Below are positions 15,792 through 25,566 of a stretch of DNA of 47,023 bases, in pieces. This DNA is from a virus. How positions within the stretch are numbered: position 1 is the first letter of the stretch; each line of letters begins with the position of its first letter. The notes beneath the pieces are model-generated. The model was given only the letters and a program-made list of their open reading frames with translations, was not told the DNA's origin and ran no database searches. A program made the translations under genes and the position numbers. Where the stretch lies: IMG/VR virus record IMGVR_UViG_3300032053_000134, positions 1 through 47,023 of that record. One strand, given 5' to 3'.

Positions 15792-16062
15792 CGGCGATTG
15801 GCACAACTCCGTTGGGCTTTTCCGAAGCCATCTTTTTGACGTATTCGGCCAAGCAGTCAATCCCGCAGAAGTGAAACACTTTCTGCTTCCTCTCGCTGAT
15901 GCTGTGGCATTTGTCAGTTGACCCATCGCATACGACTTTTATGGCCGTGATAGTCTCAGCCAAATCCGGGTGGCTCGCCTGTATCCAGCCCGGCTCGTTC
16001 CCAAGCTGAGGGGTCTGCTTCCCGCAGTTGTTATCACATATAATAACCTGTCTGAATGACAT
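15784..16062 (-). CDS. Small Cys-rich protein, 92 aa
   Basis: ATG 16062 (MSFRQVIICDNNCGKQ) follows AAAGGAGATTGATTGCC. C-x3-C near the N-terminus, then CDGSTDKCHS and FHFCGIDCLAEYV suggest two zinc sites, similar to small ribbon proteins that read as 'C-terminal HFCGxxCL' domains. It is convergent with and overlaps the portal end by 8 bases. Confidence 0.6.
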   Translation of the reverse strand: MSFRQVIICDNNCGKQTPQLGNEPGWIQASHPDLAETITAIKVVCDGSTDKCHSISERKQKVFHFCGIDCLAEYVKKMASEKPNGVVPIAVK

Positions 16063-16107
16063 GGCAATCAATCTCCTTTCAGTTCGCTATCTCATAAGTC
16101 TTTCTCA

Positions 16108-19100
16108 TCATCCGCTCAGCTCATTGTACAGGGTGATGGTTCTGGTTATCTTGTTGTACAGGACAACCTTCTTGTACAGGTGAGCATAGGCAAGGTCTGT
16201 GAGCAGCAGGGTATCCAAAACAGTTGTCCTCAATCGGGTCCCGGATATTCTGTCAGTGAAGGCAACCGAGTCGGTGAACGTGTGCCTCAGTCTTGTTGCC
16301 ACCGCATCTGAAAGAGCCACGCTGTCCGTGAACGTGTGCCTCAACCGCGTTGTCTTGGCATCGGTCAATGCAACCGAATCGGCAACCGTAGTACGGAGTC
16401 TTGAGGCTGAAATAGCATCGGTGGCAGCCACAGAATCGGTCACCGTCACGGTCGCAAGTATCCCAAAGGCATCGCAGAACACGGCTGGTTGGTTATCATT
16501 CGCAACAGCGTAAGCATGACGACGGAGAGCGCACTTGATGGTATCCCCGATGTCGTCTGCTCCAAGAGTCAACGTTGTTCGTGTCGCTGCATACGGAGTG
16601 GCATCAGGAACTATCTGGATATACTTTGTCGAAGTGTCAACGTCAATAGAAGAACTGTCAGTCGTATTCTCGTAGTACCACTGGATACTGTCAGTGGCGT
16701 AATTCGTTGAGATGAGGGTGGCTCTGAGCCTTGCGAGTGTCTGTTGTGCAGTCGTTGTAGTCAGGTAAACCTCTTCCTGAGTATCGTATCGCATCCCGTG
16801 AGGAACTCCCCCGATCATATATGTAACCCCGTTGGTGGAGGTGGATTCATGTGCATTAACTTGTACCCCATATACCGAAGGTAACCCAAGTGCTGAGTTC
16901 ATAGCATATTGAGAGAAACCAAATGCCGCACTCGTTGATGAAGGGGTTGGTACAGTTGTTGTCGATGCAATTAGGACACCGTCGCAGTAAAATCTTGTTG
17001 TTGTACCATCATAATCCAATCTCATTTTATATGATTGGTTGACTATAAACCCACCATTTGAGAAAGCGACCCCATTAATTTTACTATCCTGACCATTCGG
17101 TCTGAACTGTATTTGCGCTCCAGTATTAACATCAGTCCACGTTGAAAAACCCATGTAGAAAGTATCGTAATTCCCAATGCCACCAAATGACATTACCCAA
17201 TCGATGCAAAACGGTTTAGTGGTATCAAATCTCATACTGTTGAATCGGATACCTCTTGATGGGTATAGAATTAATATCCTCCCATTTGTTGTATCAACAC
17301 TAGGATATGGGCTGCCTCCCGTCCCAATACCTGTAAATTCTGCATCGGTTGCCCAGTTAAAATCATCACTAAACCGTGTCGCAGGAGTATCCAAATCTAC
17401 CTGAGCACCCCTTAACATGGGTTTCAGGTAGTACCGGGTGCCGGATACCTCTATAGAGAACCAATGTGTATGCAAATTTCCCGCACCCGCCGCAGAAACG
17501 ACAGAATTAATTTTCATACGTCCGTTAGTAAATGTAGTATCGGTTCCAGAAATATCAGGAGTTCCGGGTTTTACTCTTGCTTTTGCTCCGGTAGTTTGCC
17601 ACATATAGACAACATGGCTTCCAGTTGCAGCATTCCAACTCACTTCAATAAATGTAGTTTCACCACGGTCGTAGTAACTTGTAACTGTTGCCGTAGAACC
17701 AACCTGTGTCCAACCACCAACAAGTCGCTTATATAATCTCATTTCAGACACGCCGGTAGCAATAGTGTAATAAATTCCCACCCAGTAAAAATTACTTGCA
17801 TCTTGTTTACCATATTCAAAAGAGTTAATTGTTTGTACCCCATCGGCATCACCCAAATCGGCAAACGAAACCTTGTGCGTTGCTGTTGAACTTTTAAATG
17901 CGGTAAGTAACGCTGTTGCCTCATCTAATGCGTCAGAGGATAAGGTTAAATATCCGGGTGTTACCGCACCAGTTCCGGTTATTGTATATCGACCAGTAGA
18001 ATCAACTGGGAATGTATCGAGATAGTGGAATCCGGTTTCCTCACTAGGGACGGTCGTCCGTCCGATAATATTGTTCGCTCTGATAACAATACTCCACAGT
18101 TGGAACTCTTTCGCTACTGCCTCATTCGTGTACCCGACAACACCAGTGTACCCGTAATTGTAAGTCGCGTCGAAGATTGTAACTTGAGGTGCGGTGGGTT
18201 TCGTCGTTTCGTACACATACCCCCAAAAGACACCTTGGTCTGGGTTCCAGTCGGTTTCAATATAACAGTAATCCCCATCAACAAGTCCGGTCACTTCCGT
18301 CCCGGTATCAGTAACAGTAACATCTTTCACAGTACAGATATGCCACGTTGCATCTGCCTGCCGAATAACACCAAGACCGTACCCCAGAAGCAAGTCTCCG
18401 GTAGCGCACATCTTGATATTAACGTAGTCTCCCGCAACACAAGCGGCGGGAAGTTTAACCTTCTTGAGTCTGTTACCACGCCCGAATTGATAACTTCTGA
18501 GTCGTTCTCTGACGTAGTTTCCTGCGACATTACCTGTTGTCAAATTTAGGTGGTCGGTACTGAAAGCAACAGTTCCGGTAACTGCTGCGTATCGTGTTGA
18601 AGTGTCAGCACCAAAAGTGTCAGTGTAGGCTATTGATGGGCAGAAAGTAATCTCATTCACTGTGATGGCAGTTACAATCACACCGGCAGCATAATCCTTA
18701 ACACCGATGCTTGGAACAGTTGGGGAAGACGCAGCAACGGTTTTAGTGTATGCACCACTCATCCCATAAATTGCGACTGTGTAATTTGTCCCGTCATAAA
18801 TTACTTCTGCCCGGAAATCTACATTGCTGGCAAGCGTTCTTGTAGTAGTCTCAAGAATCTTCGCTTGACCATTGATCCAGAGCATTGACCAGATTACGTC
18901 ACCAGTTATCCTTAACAACCTATAATAAGAGTTGTCCCCAATATAGAGGTAAATGGCTTGGTCGGTATCTACCCAATCGGTATCGAACTGTGCAACCATC
19001 TCCCATTTCCCGGTTGTGCATGTCGATGGAAGCACCCTCTCAATCTTATCCCCATACGCCATTGTGAGGACACCGGCAGCGATTGTCGGAGTACCAGTAA

Positions 19101-19197
19101 CAGTATATTGTGCTAACGTATCATTCGAGAAGTCGTCCTTAAAGAAGAACCTCTCTACGCCATTGTTATCCTGAGAGATGGAGATTGAGGAAACCAT
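16108..19197 (-). CDS. Large tail-fibre/adhesin-like protein, 1029 aa
   Basis: Beta-rich protein with no helical stretches. Repeated jelly-roll-like segments (TGKWEMVAQFDTDW, HKVSFADLGDADGVQT, PFCIDWVMSFGGIGNYDTFY) each read like laminin-G/concanavalin-type domains. The C-terminus has four or five short repeats of about 18 residues of the form TDSVALTDA...RLRHTF. This composition is typical of viral receptor-binding fibres. It lies in a minus-strand cassette with two baseplate-like genes, set into the plus-strand structural region, so the cassette may be exchanged as a unit. Confidence 0.8.
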   Translation of the reverse strand: MVSSISISQDNNGVERFFFKDDFSNDTLAQYTVTGTPTIAAGVLTMAYGDKIERVLPSTCTTGKWEMVAQFDTDWVDTDQAIYLYIGDNSYYRLLRITGDVIWSMLWINGQAKILETTTRTLASNVDFRAEVIYDGTNYTVAIYGMSGAYTKTVAASSPTVPSIGVKDYAAGVIVTAITVNEITFCPSIAYTDTFGADTSTRYAAVTGTVAFSTDHLNLTTGNVAGNYVRERLRSYQFGRGNRLKKVKLPAACVAGDYVNIKMCATGDLLLGYGLGVIRQADATWHICTVKDVTVTDTGTEVTGLVDGDYCYIETDWNPDQGVFWGYVYETTKPTAPQVTIFDATYNYGYTGVVGYTNEAVAKEFQLWSIVIRANNIIGRTTVPSEETGFHYLDTFPVDSTGRYTITGTGAVTPGYLTLSSDALDEATALLTAFKSSTATHKVSFADLGDADGVQTINSFEYGKQDASNFYWVGIYYTIATGVSEMRLYKRLVGGWTQVGSTATVTSYYDRGETTFIEVSWNAATGSHVVYMWQTTGAKARVKPGTPDISGTDTTFTNGRMKINSVVSAAGAGNLHTHWFSIEVSGTRYYLKPMLRGAQVDLDTPATRFSDDFNWATDAEFTGIGTGGSPYPSVDTTNGRILILYPSRGIRFNSMRFDTTKPFCIDWVMSFGGIGNYDTFYMGFSTWTDVNTGAQIQFRPNGQDSKINGVAFSNGGFIVNQSYKMRLDYDGTTTRFYCDGVLIASTTTVPTPSSTSAAFGFSQYAMNSALGLPSVYGVQVNAHESTSTNGVTYMIGGVPHGMRYDTQEEVYLTTTTAQQTLARLRATLISTNYATDSIQWYYENTTDSSSIDVDTSTKYIQIVPDATPYAATRTTLTLGADDIGDTIKCALRRHAYAVANDNQPAVFCDAFGILATVTVTDSVAATDAISASRLRTTVADSVALTDAKTTRLRHTFTDSVALSDAVATRLRHTFTDSVAFTDRISGTRLRTTVLDTLLLTDLAYAHLYKKVVLYNKITRTITLYNELSG

Positions 19198-19208
19198 TGT
19201 CCCTCATC

Positions 19209-19718
19209 TCACGCGGGTGCGACAGTCAACTGATACGTGATTTCCAGAGCGTTGCTCTCATTGTCCCTGACTGGTGAGAAGACCAGACGAATGAGCGGCG
19301 CACTTGTTCCCCCGACAGCTGAGTCAAACAAGACCATCTCTGCGACTGCTGTTCTTCCAGCGGTGGCCGGGAACTCGGCAATAACCTGATAGACCTTGTT
19401 ACCGTTGCCACCTTCTGCCTGGACTGACTGGGTCCCGACAATCCTTGCGTATCCACCAGTGGAATACTCTGCGAGAAGGCCGGTCTGGCCATGAGCTGCT
19501 GCTGTTGCAGTGCTTCCGATGCCGACATACTTGAATACACCGGACGACTTCGGGGTTGAATTGGCAAGCCACTTGACAATATCAACCGCACCGAGGTCAA
19601 GAACCATGTTCTCATCAATCTGTTCAGAGCCCGGAACGTACTCGCCGGTCTTCGGGTCTTTGTAGCGGGTGATTGCCCGCCCCTTGAATGGTAATCCATC
19701 ACTCATTATCAATTCCAT
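19209..19718 (-). CDS. Tail/baseplate-associated protein, 169 aa
   Basis: Contains SGVFKYVGIGSTATAA and a beta-rich C-terminal half ending VRDNESNALEITYQL, a pattern common in small proteins linking tail fibres to baseplates. GAGGTGAGTT precedes ATG 19718. It is 11 bases upstream of the fibre gene in the same transcript. Confidence 0.6.
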   Translation of the reverse strand: MELIMSDGLPFKGRAITRYKDPKTGEYVPGSEQIDENMVLDLGAVDIVKWLANSTPKSSGVFKYVGIGSTATAAAHGQTGLLAEYSTGGYARIVGTQSVQAEGGNGNKVYQVIAEFPATAGRTAVAEMVLFDSAVGGTSAPLIRLVFSPVRDNESNALEITYQLTVAPA

Positions 19719-19726
19719 AACTCACC

Positions 19727-20014
19727 TCATAATGGTGCATAAACGTAGAAAGTGTCAACTTCGCTCGGTATCACATCGCCGTCGGGATAGGTAGCCTTTA
19801 CCTGTGTCCTGTACTCTCCCACTTCATCAAGGTCTCCTGAAATAGTCTCATAGGAAAGAGTACCGGCTGTCAAGCTGACAACAGACGGTGTCTTCGTGAG
19901 CTTCGTACCGGACGGCTTTGTGATGTACAATGCAAGACTGGTGTACCCCGTCAGATCAAAACTCGTCCTGATGTCAAGGTTTATTCCAACAGCGTTCTGA
20001 TAGACCAGAGTCAT
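19727..20014 (-). CDS. Baseplate upper-protein-like (BppU type), 95 aa
   Basis: DLTGYTSLALYITKPSGTK followed by LTAGTLSYETISGDLDEVGEY is the immunoglobulin-like pattern of BppU-type N-terminal domains, which hold receptor-binding proteins on the baseplate. It is the first gene of the minus-strand fibre cassette; the transcript probably starts at or next to ATG 20014. Confidence 0.65.
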   Translation of the reverse strand: MTLVYQNAVGINLDIRTSFDLTGYTSLALYITKPSGTKLTKTPSVVSLTAGTLSYETISGDLDEVGEYRTQVKATYPDGDVIPSEVDTFYVYAPL

Positions 20015-20036
20015 CAATCAATAGTTACTGACAATG

Positions 20037-20048
20037 TATTTAAATATT
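20037..20048 (-). promoter_or_regulatory. TATA box of the fibre cassette
   Basis: AATATTTAAATA read on the minus strand, centred about 26 bases upstream of ATG 20014. This spacing predicts a leaderless mRNA. Confidence 0.55.
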
Positions 20049-20067
20049 AGTCTCGACTTCTTATAGA

Positions 20068-20075
20068 TTATATAA
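20068..20075 (+). promoter_or_regulatory. TATA box of the structural operon
   Basis: TTATATAA lies about 40 bases ahead of ATG 20113, which allows a short leader with GTGAGATGAGAC as ribosome site. It is divergent from the fibre-cassette promoter 25 bases away. Confidence 0.55.
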
Positions 20076-20112
20076 CCACTTCGTTAGTGTGTTGTGAAAG
20101 TGAGATGAGACG

Positions 20113-20592
20113 ATGGAACCTATTGGGACTATTCAAGGAATTTTCAAGTGGGAAGCACAAGAGTACGTGGTGCTTGACACCATCAAGAAGACGCTCTTTG
20201 ACAGATCGAGGAACATTTTCTATGCGATAAACTTCGCCCCTGGCTTCAAGAAAATTGAAAGCGGAAAAGACGTGGCCGACTCAGTCATCATCGACATCGT
20301 GTATGACGAACGGTCACCGTCGAGGACACTCATCACCGACCCGCACAAGGTCAAAGGTGGTGTCATCATGCCGTATGTCACGGACTACCCCGGAGAAGTT
20401 GTATGGCTCGGGTACTTTGAAGTGCCGGGCTATGATAAGTACCTGAAAGGCGGGGAGCATACCGTCACCATCAAGGTCGCACCGAGAAAGCGGTGGTTCC
20501 CGAGTTTCAGGGCTCGTGACTTCTCTGCCGAAGCGGGCGGTGTCGTACAGACCTTCCCGTTCATGATTGTCGATGACAGGCGACCGGAGTGA
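20113..20592 (+). CDS. Hypothetical structural-region protein, 159 aa
   Basis: Beta-rich, with WLGYFEVPGYDKYLKGGEHT and a C-terminal FPFMIVDDRRPE. No family recognised. It is the first gene of the plus-strand morphogenesis operon, so a virion role is likely by position only. Confidence 0.55.
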   Translation: MEPIGTIQGIFKWEAQEYVVLDTIKKTLFDRSRNIFYAINFAPGFKKIESGKDVADSVIIDIVYDERSPSRTLITDPHKVKGGVIMPYVTDYPGEVVWLGYFEVPGYDKYLKGGEHTVTIKVAPRKRWFPSFRARDFSAEAGGVVQTFPFMIVDDRRPE

Positions 20593-20597
20593 GTACC

Positions 20598-20957
20598 ATG
20601 CCCGACCCAGCATCAATACCTCCTAACCCGAATCCGGGGTACAACTACGACCCCTATAAAGATGAGGGCTGGGAGTGCGACGACCTTTACACCCGCTTCA
20701 TGATGAAGTACACCGGGACGACTGGCGGTCTCTTCAGCACATGGAGAGAACGGCACATTGCGATTGCCGGCCTGTGGGCTGGACTTCGAGCTGCCCAGTT
20801 CGCTGACATACCGGAGTGTCCCCCCCTGTGGATGGATGAACTACAGTACTACCGTGGCATGGCGCTCATCTCGAACGTCATCAAAATCTACGGGACTTCA
20901 GCCGCTGCCACACTCGCAGGGGTTCTCATTGCACTGAAACAAATGGGAGTGATTTGA
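20598..20957 (+). CDS. Small protein with hydrophobic C-terminus, 119 aa
   Basis: ATG 20598 follows GGAGTGAGTACC. The N-terminus is Pro/Asn/Tyr-rich (NPNPGYNYDPYKDEGWECDD). The last 30 residues form one probable membrane helix (SAAATLAGVLIALKQMGVI). Function unknown. Confidence 0.5.
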   Translation: MPDPASIPPNPNPGYNYDPYKDEGWECDDLYTRFMMKYTGTTGGLFSTWRERHIAIAGLWAGLRAAQFADIPECPPLWMDELQYYRGMALISNVIKIYGTSAAATLAGVLIALKQMGVI

Positions 20958-20959
20958 AG

Positions 20960-21313
20960 ATGGACGCCAGAGCTGCAAACAAATGGGGAACGAAGACAGG
21001 AGACACAACCAGCGCGTATGTCGAAGCCCTCCGCATGGACCTTCGCGGTTTCGGGAGGCAGGGGAAGTTCATCGCCTTCCTCAAAAACACGCACGCGACC
21101 TCAACGATGTATTACAAGGTAGACCTCTACCTTGTCAGTGAGGATGCCACGCTGTCTCAACTCACGAAGGCCGGGAAGGCCGAGACTTCGATTGCTGCGG
21201 CAACCCAGATCGAAATCACCACGACAGAAGTCCCATACAACGTAGTTGTTGTAGTCTCTGTCGAACAGAACAGCGCAGCCGGGACATACCAGCTCGACTG
21301 GACTACGTACTGA
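20960..21313 (+). CDS. Hypothetical beta-rich protein, 117 aa
   Basis: ATG 20960 follows GGGAGTGATTTGAAG. The sequence is beta-rich (KFIAFLKNTHATSTMYYKV) and ends in GTYQLDWTTY. It directly abuts the protease gene. Possibly a small head or decoration protein, by context. Confidence 0.5.
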   Translation: MDARAANKWGTKTGDTTSAYVEALRMDLRGFGRQGKFIAFLKNTHATSTMYYKVDLYLVSEDATLSQLTKAGKAETSIAAATQIEITTTEVPYNVVVVVSVEQNSAAGTYQLDWTTY

Positions 21314-22557
21314 TGCCAACTGTTACTGAAGCCTGGAAACAATCAGAGCCCTCGCCGGGCATTGGAGACCTCAAAGAGCTTCAGGTCTGGGAGTTCAAGC
21401 CCGACATTCTCAACAGCCCGAGGAAAGTAAGGGGGTACTTCCACGAAGAGACCGTGGATAAGGACAATGAGATTATCACGGCAGAGGCCATGAGACAGTC
21501 TGTACCGGACTTCATGCACCTGCCGGTACTCCATGACTTCCACAAGGAACGCCCGGTCGGGCTGGCTACCAAGATTATTGAGTACCCGGGCAAGAAGTTC
21601 TATTTTGAGGGCGTCTTCAAGGCAACGAGCGACTGTGATGATGTGTGGGATCGTGTTCTCAAAGGAGAATACAATCAGCTTTCAATCTATGGGAAGCGAA
21701 CCGCATATTCTGAGTCATGCAAACTTCCTCAGTTCATGCGAACCTCCCCCTGCAAGACTCAGGGGATACGGTTTGACTCAATCTCTGTGTGCGATGAGAA
21801 CGCACGGAATCCACTGACATCTCTTGAGGTGGCGAAAGGGGGAGTTGTACTCGTAGATGCAGAAACGCTTATAAAGGCAGAGTCAACAGACTCTTCCTTA
21901 ATCCACGTAACCACAGATGGGGTTAAGCGTATGGATGAAAAGAAAGAGCCCGAACAGGAGACTGGAGAAGTCCAGAAGTGTCCCTGCTCTGCAAGAGGGA
22001 AGGTTGAGAAATGCGCCCCCTCCTGCTCTGGTAAGAAAGAGGAAGTCGAGAAGTCGGCTGCCGAATCACCAGACCTCTCAGCAATCCGTATGAAGGTTGA
22101 TGAGATGAGCGCGATACTCCAGAGACTTGTTGAGTCCGATGCGAAGGTTCATAGCACAATGACCAAGGGGAAAACTATGGTTGATGAACCACCCAAAAAG
22201 GATGAAACCAAACCCGAAGACGAGGTAAAGAAAGCCGAGGTTCCGGCTGTCCCTTCCAAAACGGAGACCCCGCCTGCGGTTGACGTTGCATCCATCGTCA
22301 AGGCACAGACAGACGAACTCAGTAAGGCACTCACCTCTCTCACAGAGAAAGTTGAAACCCTTACGAAAGCCAACACCGAAAAAGAAACGGTGATTAAGGC
22401 TCTGACAGACAAGATCGAGAAGATGGACAAAGAGGTAATCCGCAAGAGCGGCCCCATTGTCGTCATTCCCGAGCAGCTGGGCAAAGCTGGCGGTGATCCG
22501 TTTGGCATGACAAACGCACAAGCGGTTGCCGAGCTGGAAACACAGGAGAGGAAGTAA
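21313..22557 (+). CDS. Prohead protease fused to scaffold
   Basis: Residues 25-190 match the XkdF-like capsid maturation protease group: VDKDNEIITAEAMRQSVPDF, VLHDFHKERPVGLAT (probable active-site His) and GEYNQLSIYGKR (Ser within the LSIYG motif). Residues 215-240 carry a Cys cluster (CPCSARGKVEKCAPSC). From about 250 to the end the protein is charged and coiled-coil, as expected for a scaffold that is cleaved and expelled as the head matures. The gene is directly followed by the major capsid protein. Confidence 0.85.
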   Translation: MPTVTEAWKQSEPSPGIGDLKELQVWEFKPDILNSPRKVRGYFHEETVDKDNEIITAEAMRQSVPDFMHLPVLHDFHKERPVGLATKIIEYPGKKFYFEGVFKATSDCDDVWDRVLKGEYNQLSIYGKRTAYSESCKLPQFMRTSPCKTQGIRFDSISVCDENARNPLTSLEVAKGGVVLVDAETLIKAESTDSSLIHVTTDGVKRMDEKKEPEQETGEVQKCPCSARGKVEKCAPSCSGKKEEVEKSAAESPDLSAIRMKVDEMSAILQRLVESDAKVHSTMTKGKTMVDEPPKKDETKPEDEVKKAEVPAVPSKTETPPAVDVASIVKAQTDELSKALTSLTEKVETLTKANTEKETVIKALTDKIEKMDKEVIRKSGPIVVIPEQLGKAGGDPFGMTNAQAVAELETQERK

Positions 22558-23895
22558 ATGTACAACATCGACTTTTCAATTGTCGAGAAGGCGCACCGTG
22601 GCTTCAACTTCCCTACCGGGATTGCAGACGCGGGTCGCATCGGCGAGATGATGTGGTCGGGCATACCTGACGGAGAGCGCGTGGGACTTCGTGAGCTGAA
22701 CAAGGCTCGTGACAGGTTCCTTGCTAACCATGCAGGTATGGTTCCGCTCGTCCCGCCCATTCCTGACGAACTCATCAGGAAAGCAATCTTCGACATTGGC
22801 AACTCCCGCCATTCGAGCGGAGCAGACTATAATGAACAGGTTGAACCACTGCGAAAGTCCCTGTACCAGTACTGGGACAAGTGGTCTGAAGATGTTGGCA
22901 AGGCGCTCATGATTGAGCTCCCTGATGGTTGTGAGCTTAAGAAAGCTCTGACAGCCGGGTCCAGCAACCTCATGCACATCATCGCAGATCAGGACGTGAC
23001 ATACCTGTACAAACGGCCGTACCCAGTCCAGGCACTCATTCCAACCGAGGCCAACAAAGGTAAGACCGCCGCATGGGATGTCATCGGGCCTTTCGACTTT
23101 GGGTCTGCCGCAGCCGTCACAGAAGACGCTAACCTGACAGAGTCAGACATCACGACCTACTACCGCACAACCGTTGTCCGGTACATGGCGGCAGTCGGAC
23201 GTGTCACCAAGGCAGCTCAGCTCGCTGGGTACTCACAGGTCCCGGCTCGTGACGTTCTCGCCATCCGCATTGATGCAGCACAGGACGCACTTCGGGCTCT
23301 CCGTGAACGTATGATGATCGGTGTCAACAAGAACGTTGCCGATACCACAATGGCGTTCACAGCACCGAGCGCACTTGAGTATGCTGGTCTGTACCAGCTC
23401 ATCGCAGCAAACACGTCCAGCACAACCGGCGACCAGATGTGGATTTCCTCAACAGCAGGAACATACGACGGCATCAACAAAGACCTCGGCACAGTCTACA
23501 ACAAGATGGTCAAGTACGGTATGCAGCCGAACCTTGCCATCTGCGACTACCGAACCTTCGACATCTACCGGCGCGGCCTGATTGAGTACTTCCGTACCGA
23601 ACCCATCAAGGAGTTCGTGCAGGGGGTCAGCAAGATTTCGCTGGTCTTCCCCGGACAAGACGGGCTGCCGCTGGTTCCATCGGCGTTCATGAACCAGAGC
23701 GCGGCATCGGGGGCAATCATGCTCATTGATACCCGCCTGTTCGCCCGCCGGTCGCTCTGGCAGGACATGTACGAAGACCTTGCCAAGATCAACCTGTCTC
23801 AGAAATTTGTCATCTCAGCGTCAGAGACCCTGATTGACAAGTCTGACATCGACGGGACAAGCTCACTGCAAGGAGGTATCTTCAGCATCGCCTGA
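22558..23895 (+). CDS. Major capsid protein (HK97 fold expected)
   Basis: 445 aa, directly after the protease/scaffold with no gap. The N-terminal 90 residues are helical; later parts have the MCP-like pattern with AAWDVIGPFDFGSAAAVTEDA, a long spine-helix candidate (DVLAIRIDAAQDALRALRER), and a C-terminal region with LINLSQKF-like strands (AKINLSQKFVISASETL). It forms the icosahedral shell. The call rests on position, length and overall pattern. Confidence 0.88.
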   Translation: MYNIDFSIVEKAHRGFNFPTGIADAGRIGEMMWSGIPDGERVGLRELNKARDRFLANHAGMVPLVPPIPDELIRKAIFDIGNSRHSSGADYNEQVEPLRKSLYQYWDKWSEDVGKALMIELPDGCELKKALTAGSSNLMHIIADQDVTYLYKRPYPVQALIPTEANKGKTAAWDVIGPFDFGSAAAVTEDANLTESDITTYYRTTVVRYMAAVGRVTKAAQLAGYSQVPARDVLAIRIDAAQDALRALRERMMIGVNKNVADTTMAFTAPSALEYAGLYQLIAANTSSTTGDQMWISSTAGTYDGINKDLGTVYNKMVKYGMQPNLAICDYRTFDIYRRGLIEYFRTEPIKEFVQGVSKISLVFPGQDGLPLVPSAFMNQSAASGAIMLIDTRLFARRSLWQDMYEDLAKINLSQKFVISASETLIDKSDIDGTSSLQGGIFSIA

Positions 23896-23907
23896 GGAGG
23901 TACTATC

Positions 23908-24450
23908 ATGTCAGCAGACGCAATTCTTCCAAAAGAGTTCAACACTCAACACGTGATGCCCATACTAATCAAGGTTCAGAAGGTCACTCAGCATGACTGG
24001 ATTAACCTTGCAAACTGCAAGGGTGTTGCAGATTTCAGGGCTCACACAACCCCGGTCGGAGTAGCCGCAAATGTCGAAGAGACCTGGCTCTATGGTCCCG
24101 GTGACGTTGACCACGCATCCGGTACTGCATACGACGCAACGACCACAAGCATTGTCGTTAACGGTATGTACTACGGAACTGGTGCAAACCCGAGACTTCC
24201 GCCCTACTACATCCTGACAGGCGGAGGGGAAGTCATCGAAGTTCTCGCAGACTCATTGCCCCTGACCGCGGCAGGGACTCTCACCATACGGCGTGGGTGT
24301 CTCGGCACGACAGCAACGGCAACCGGGCTGGCAGATAACGATAGGTTCGCAATCCTTAACCAGATTGTGCTTACCTCGTCAACGGTCGGGTTCACACTCG
24401 GTCATGCCTTCCCGCTCCCGCAGGATGAATACACCAAGCCATTCGCGTGA
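23908..24450 (+). CDS. Virion-associated protein, 180 aa
   Basis: Beta-rich, Thr/Ala/Gly-rich with TLTIRRGCLGTTATATG, a sequence type common in head decoration or minor tail proteins. GAGGAGGT precedes ATG. It lies immediately after the capsid gene, which favours a head-associated role. Confidence 0.6.
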   Translation: MSADAILPKEFNTQHVMPILIKVQKVTQHDWINLANCKGVADFRAHTTPVGVAANVEETWLYGPGDVDHASGTAYDATTTSIVVNGMYYGTGANPRLPPYYILTGGGEVIEVLADSLPLTAAGTLTIRRGCLGTTATATGLADNDRFAILNQIVLTSSTVGFTLGHAFPLPQDEYTKPFA

Positions 24451-24461
24451 GGTGAGATGAG

Positions 24462-25208
24462 ATGTCGTGGCCCATGAGACTTTTCAAAAAGTCGTCTGAC
24501 GGAACCACCGTCACTCTTGAAGATTATGTTACCGGGGGGCTTATAGCCCCCTCACTTCACGTCAACGCATACTCTCCAACCTACCTGACGTCAGCACTCA
24601 GCGCAGGTGTGTATGGAACACCCCTTGAGGACGCCTCGGTCTTGGATAACATCCTCGTAGCGTTCAACTCCAAGACCGGAACCAACAAAACCGATGCTGA
24701 TACAAGTTCGATGGTTCTGTACGTGGGGAACAAGAACACGGCAGACACCATCCATGCCAAGATGCAGGGCATCCTTTCGTCAATGAACATCTACTATGAC
24801 GTATTCGATGCCTACGCGGGGCAGTTCCATACCGCTATACGTGGAACCATGGAGACTCACGATGCTAATGCACACATAACGGGGGTCTCTGCCAAGCTCT
24901 CATTTGTTGATACACCAACCGTAGCGAAGGGGTGGCTTACCGCCGGTCTGTTCATCATTGAAGGGACGGGGACGGTCACTCAGATGTGTCACGGTGTCAG
25001 TATCGTCAATGAGGCTGGAAGTACCGGTGCTCAGTCAATGCTCCACCTGAACGATAATGTTGGAACTGTTCCATACTTCTCGTTTGCTGGTGCAGATGGA
25101 ACTGGAAAAGGCATCTACACACACACAGCAGCAGGTACTCAGCTCGGAACAATCAAGATTCTGGTGAACGGCGTCGCAAAGTGGCTCCCGTTCATGCAGG
25201 CAGAATAA
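24462..25208 (+). CDS. Virion-associated protein, 248 aa
   Basis: The C-terminal part resembles a beta-rich shell domain: GAQSMLHLNDNVGTVPYFS and GTIKILVNGVAKWLPFMQAE, the last being typical of capsid-decoration or fibre-tip repeats. GGTGAGATGAG is the ribosome site. Located between the MCP and connector genes. Confidence 0.6.
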   Translation: MSWPMRLFKKSSDGTTVTLEDYVTGGLIAPSLHVNAYSPTYLTSALSAGVYGTPLEDASVLDNILVAFNSKTGTNKTDADTSSMVLYVGNKNTADTIHAKMQGILSSMNIYYDVFDAYAGQFHTAIRGTMETHDANAHITGVSAKLSFVDTPTVAKGWLTAGLFIIEGTGTVTQMCHGVSIVNEAGSTGAQSMLHLNDNVGTVPYFSFAGADGTGKGIYTHTAAGTQLGTIKILVNGVAKWLPFMQAE

Positions 25209-25237
25209 CCTTTTAATTTTTTCAGAGGCGATGAAGG

Positions 25238-25549
25238 ATGAAGGTAGGTCTTACAGTACCGGAGAGATTGATTACTCTGAGTGTACTTCCAAAGGAAGGG
25301 AGTTTCGTCACTCTCAAAGTCATTCGGGAACTCAAGTTACGGCTCGCCATGACATCTGAAGAAATTCAGAAGTGTGATATTGTCGAGAGGGATGGTCAAG
25401 TGCATTTCAATGCAAAGGCACATGAACTAAATGAGTTCGAGTTCGACACCATTGAGCTCGACCTAATCAGGAAGTCCCTGACCAGACTTGACGGTCAACA
25501 GAAACTCAACGAGGAGATGTTCACTGTTTACGAAAAATTCTGTTCCTAA
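25238..25549 (+). CDS. Small hypothetical protein, 103 aa
   Basis: Mixed alpha/beta, KEGSFVTLKVIRELKLRL followed by an acidic C-terminal half. In many tailed viruses a small protein of this size sits here beside the connectors; no family recognised. Confidence 0.5.
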   Translation: MKVGLTVPERLITLSVLPKEGSFVTLKVIRELKLRLAMTSEEIQKCDIVERDGQVHFNAKAHELNEFEFDTIELDLIRKSLTRLDGQQKLNEEMFTVYEKFCS

Positions 25550-25566
25550 TTTTTTGAGATGAGAAC

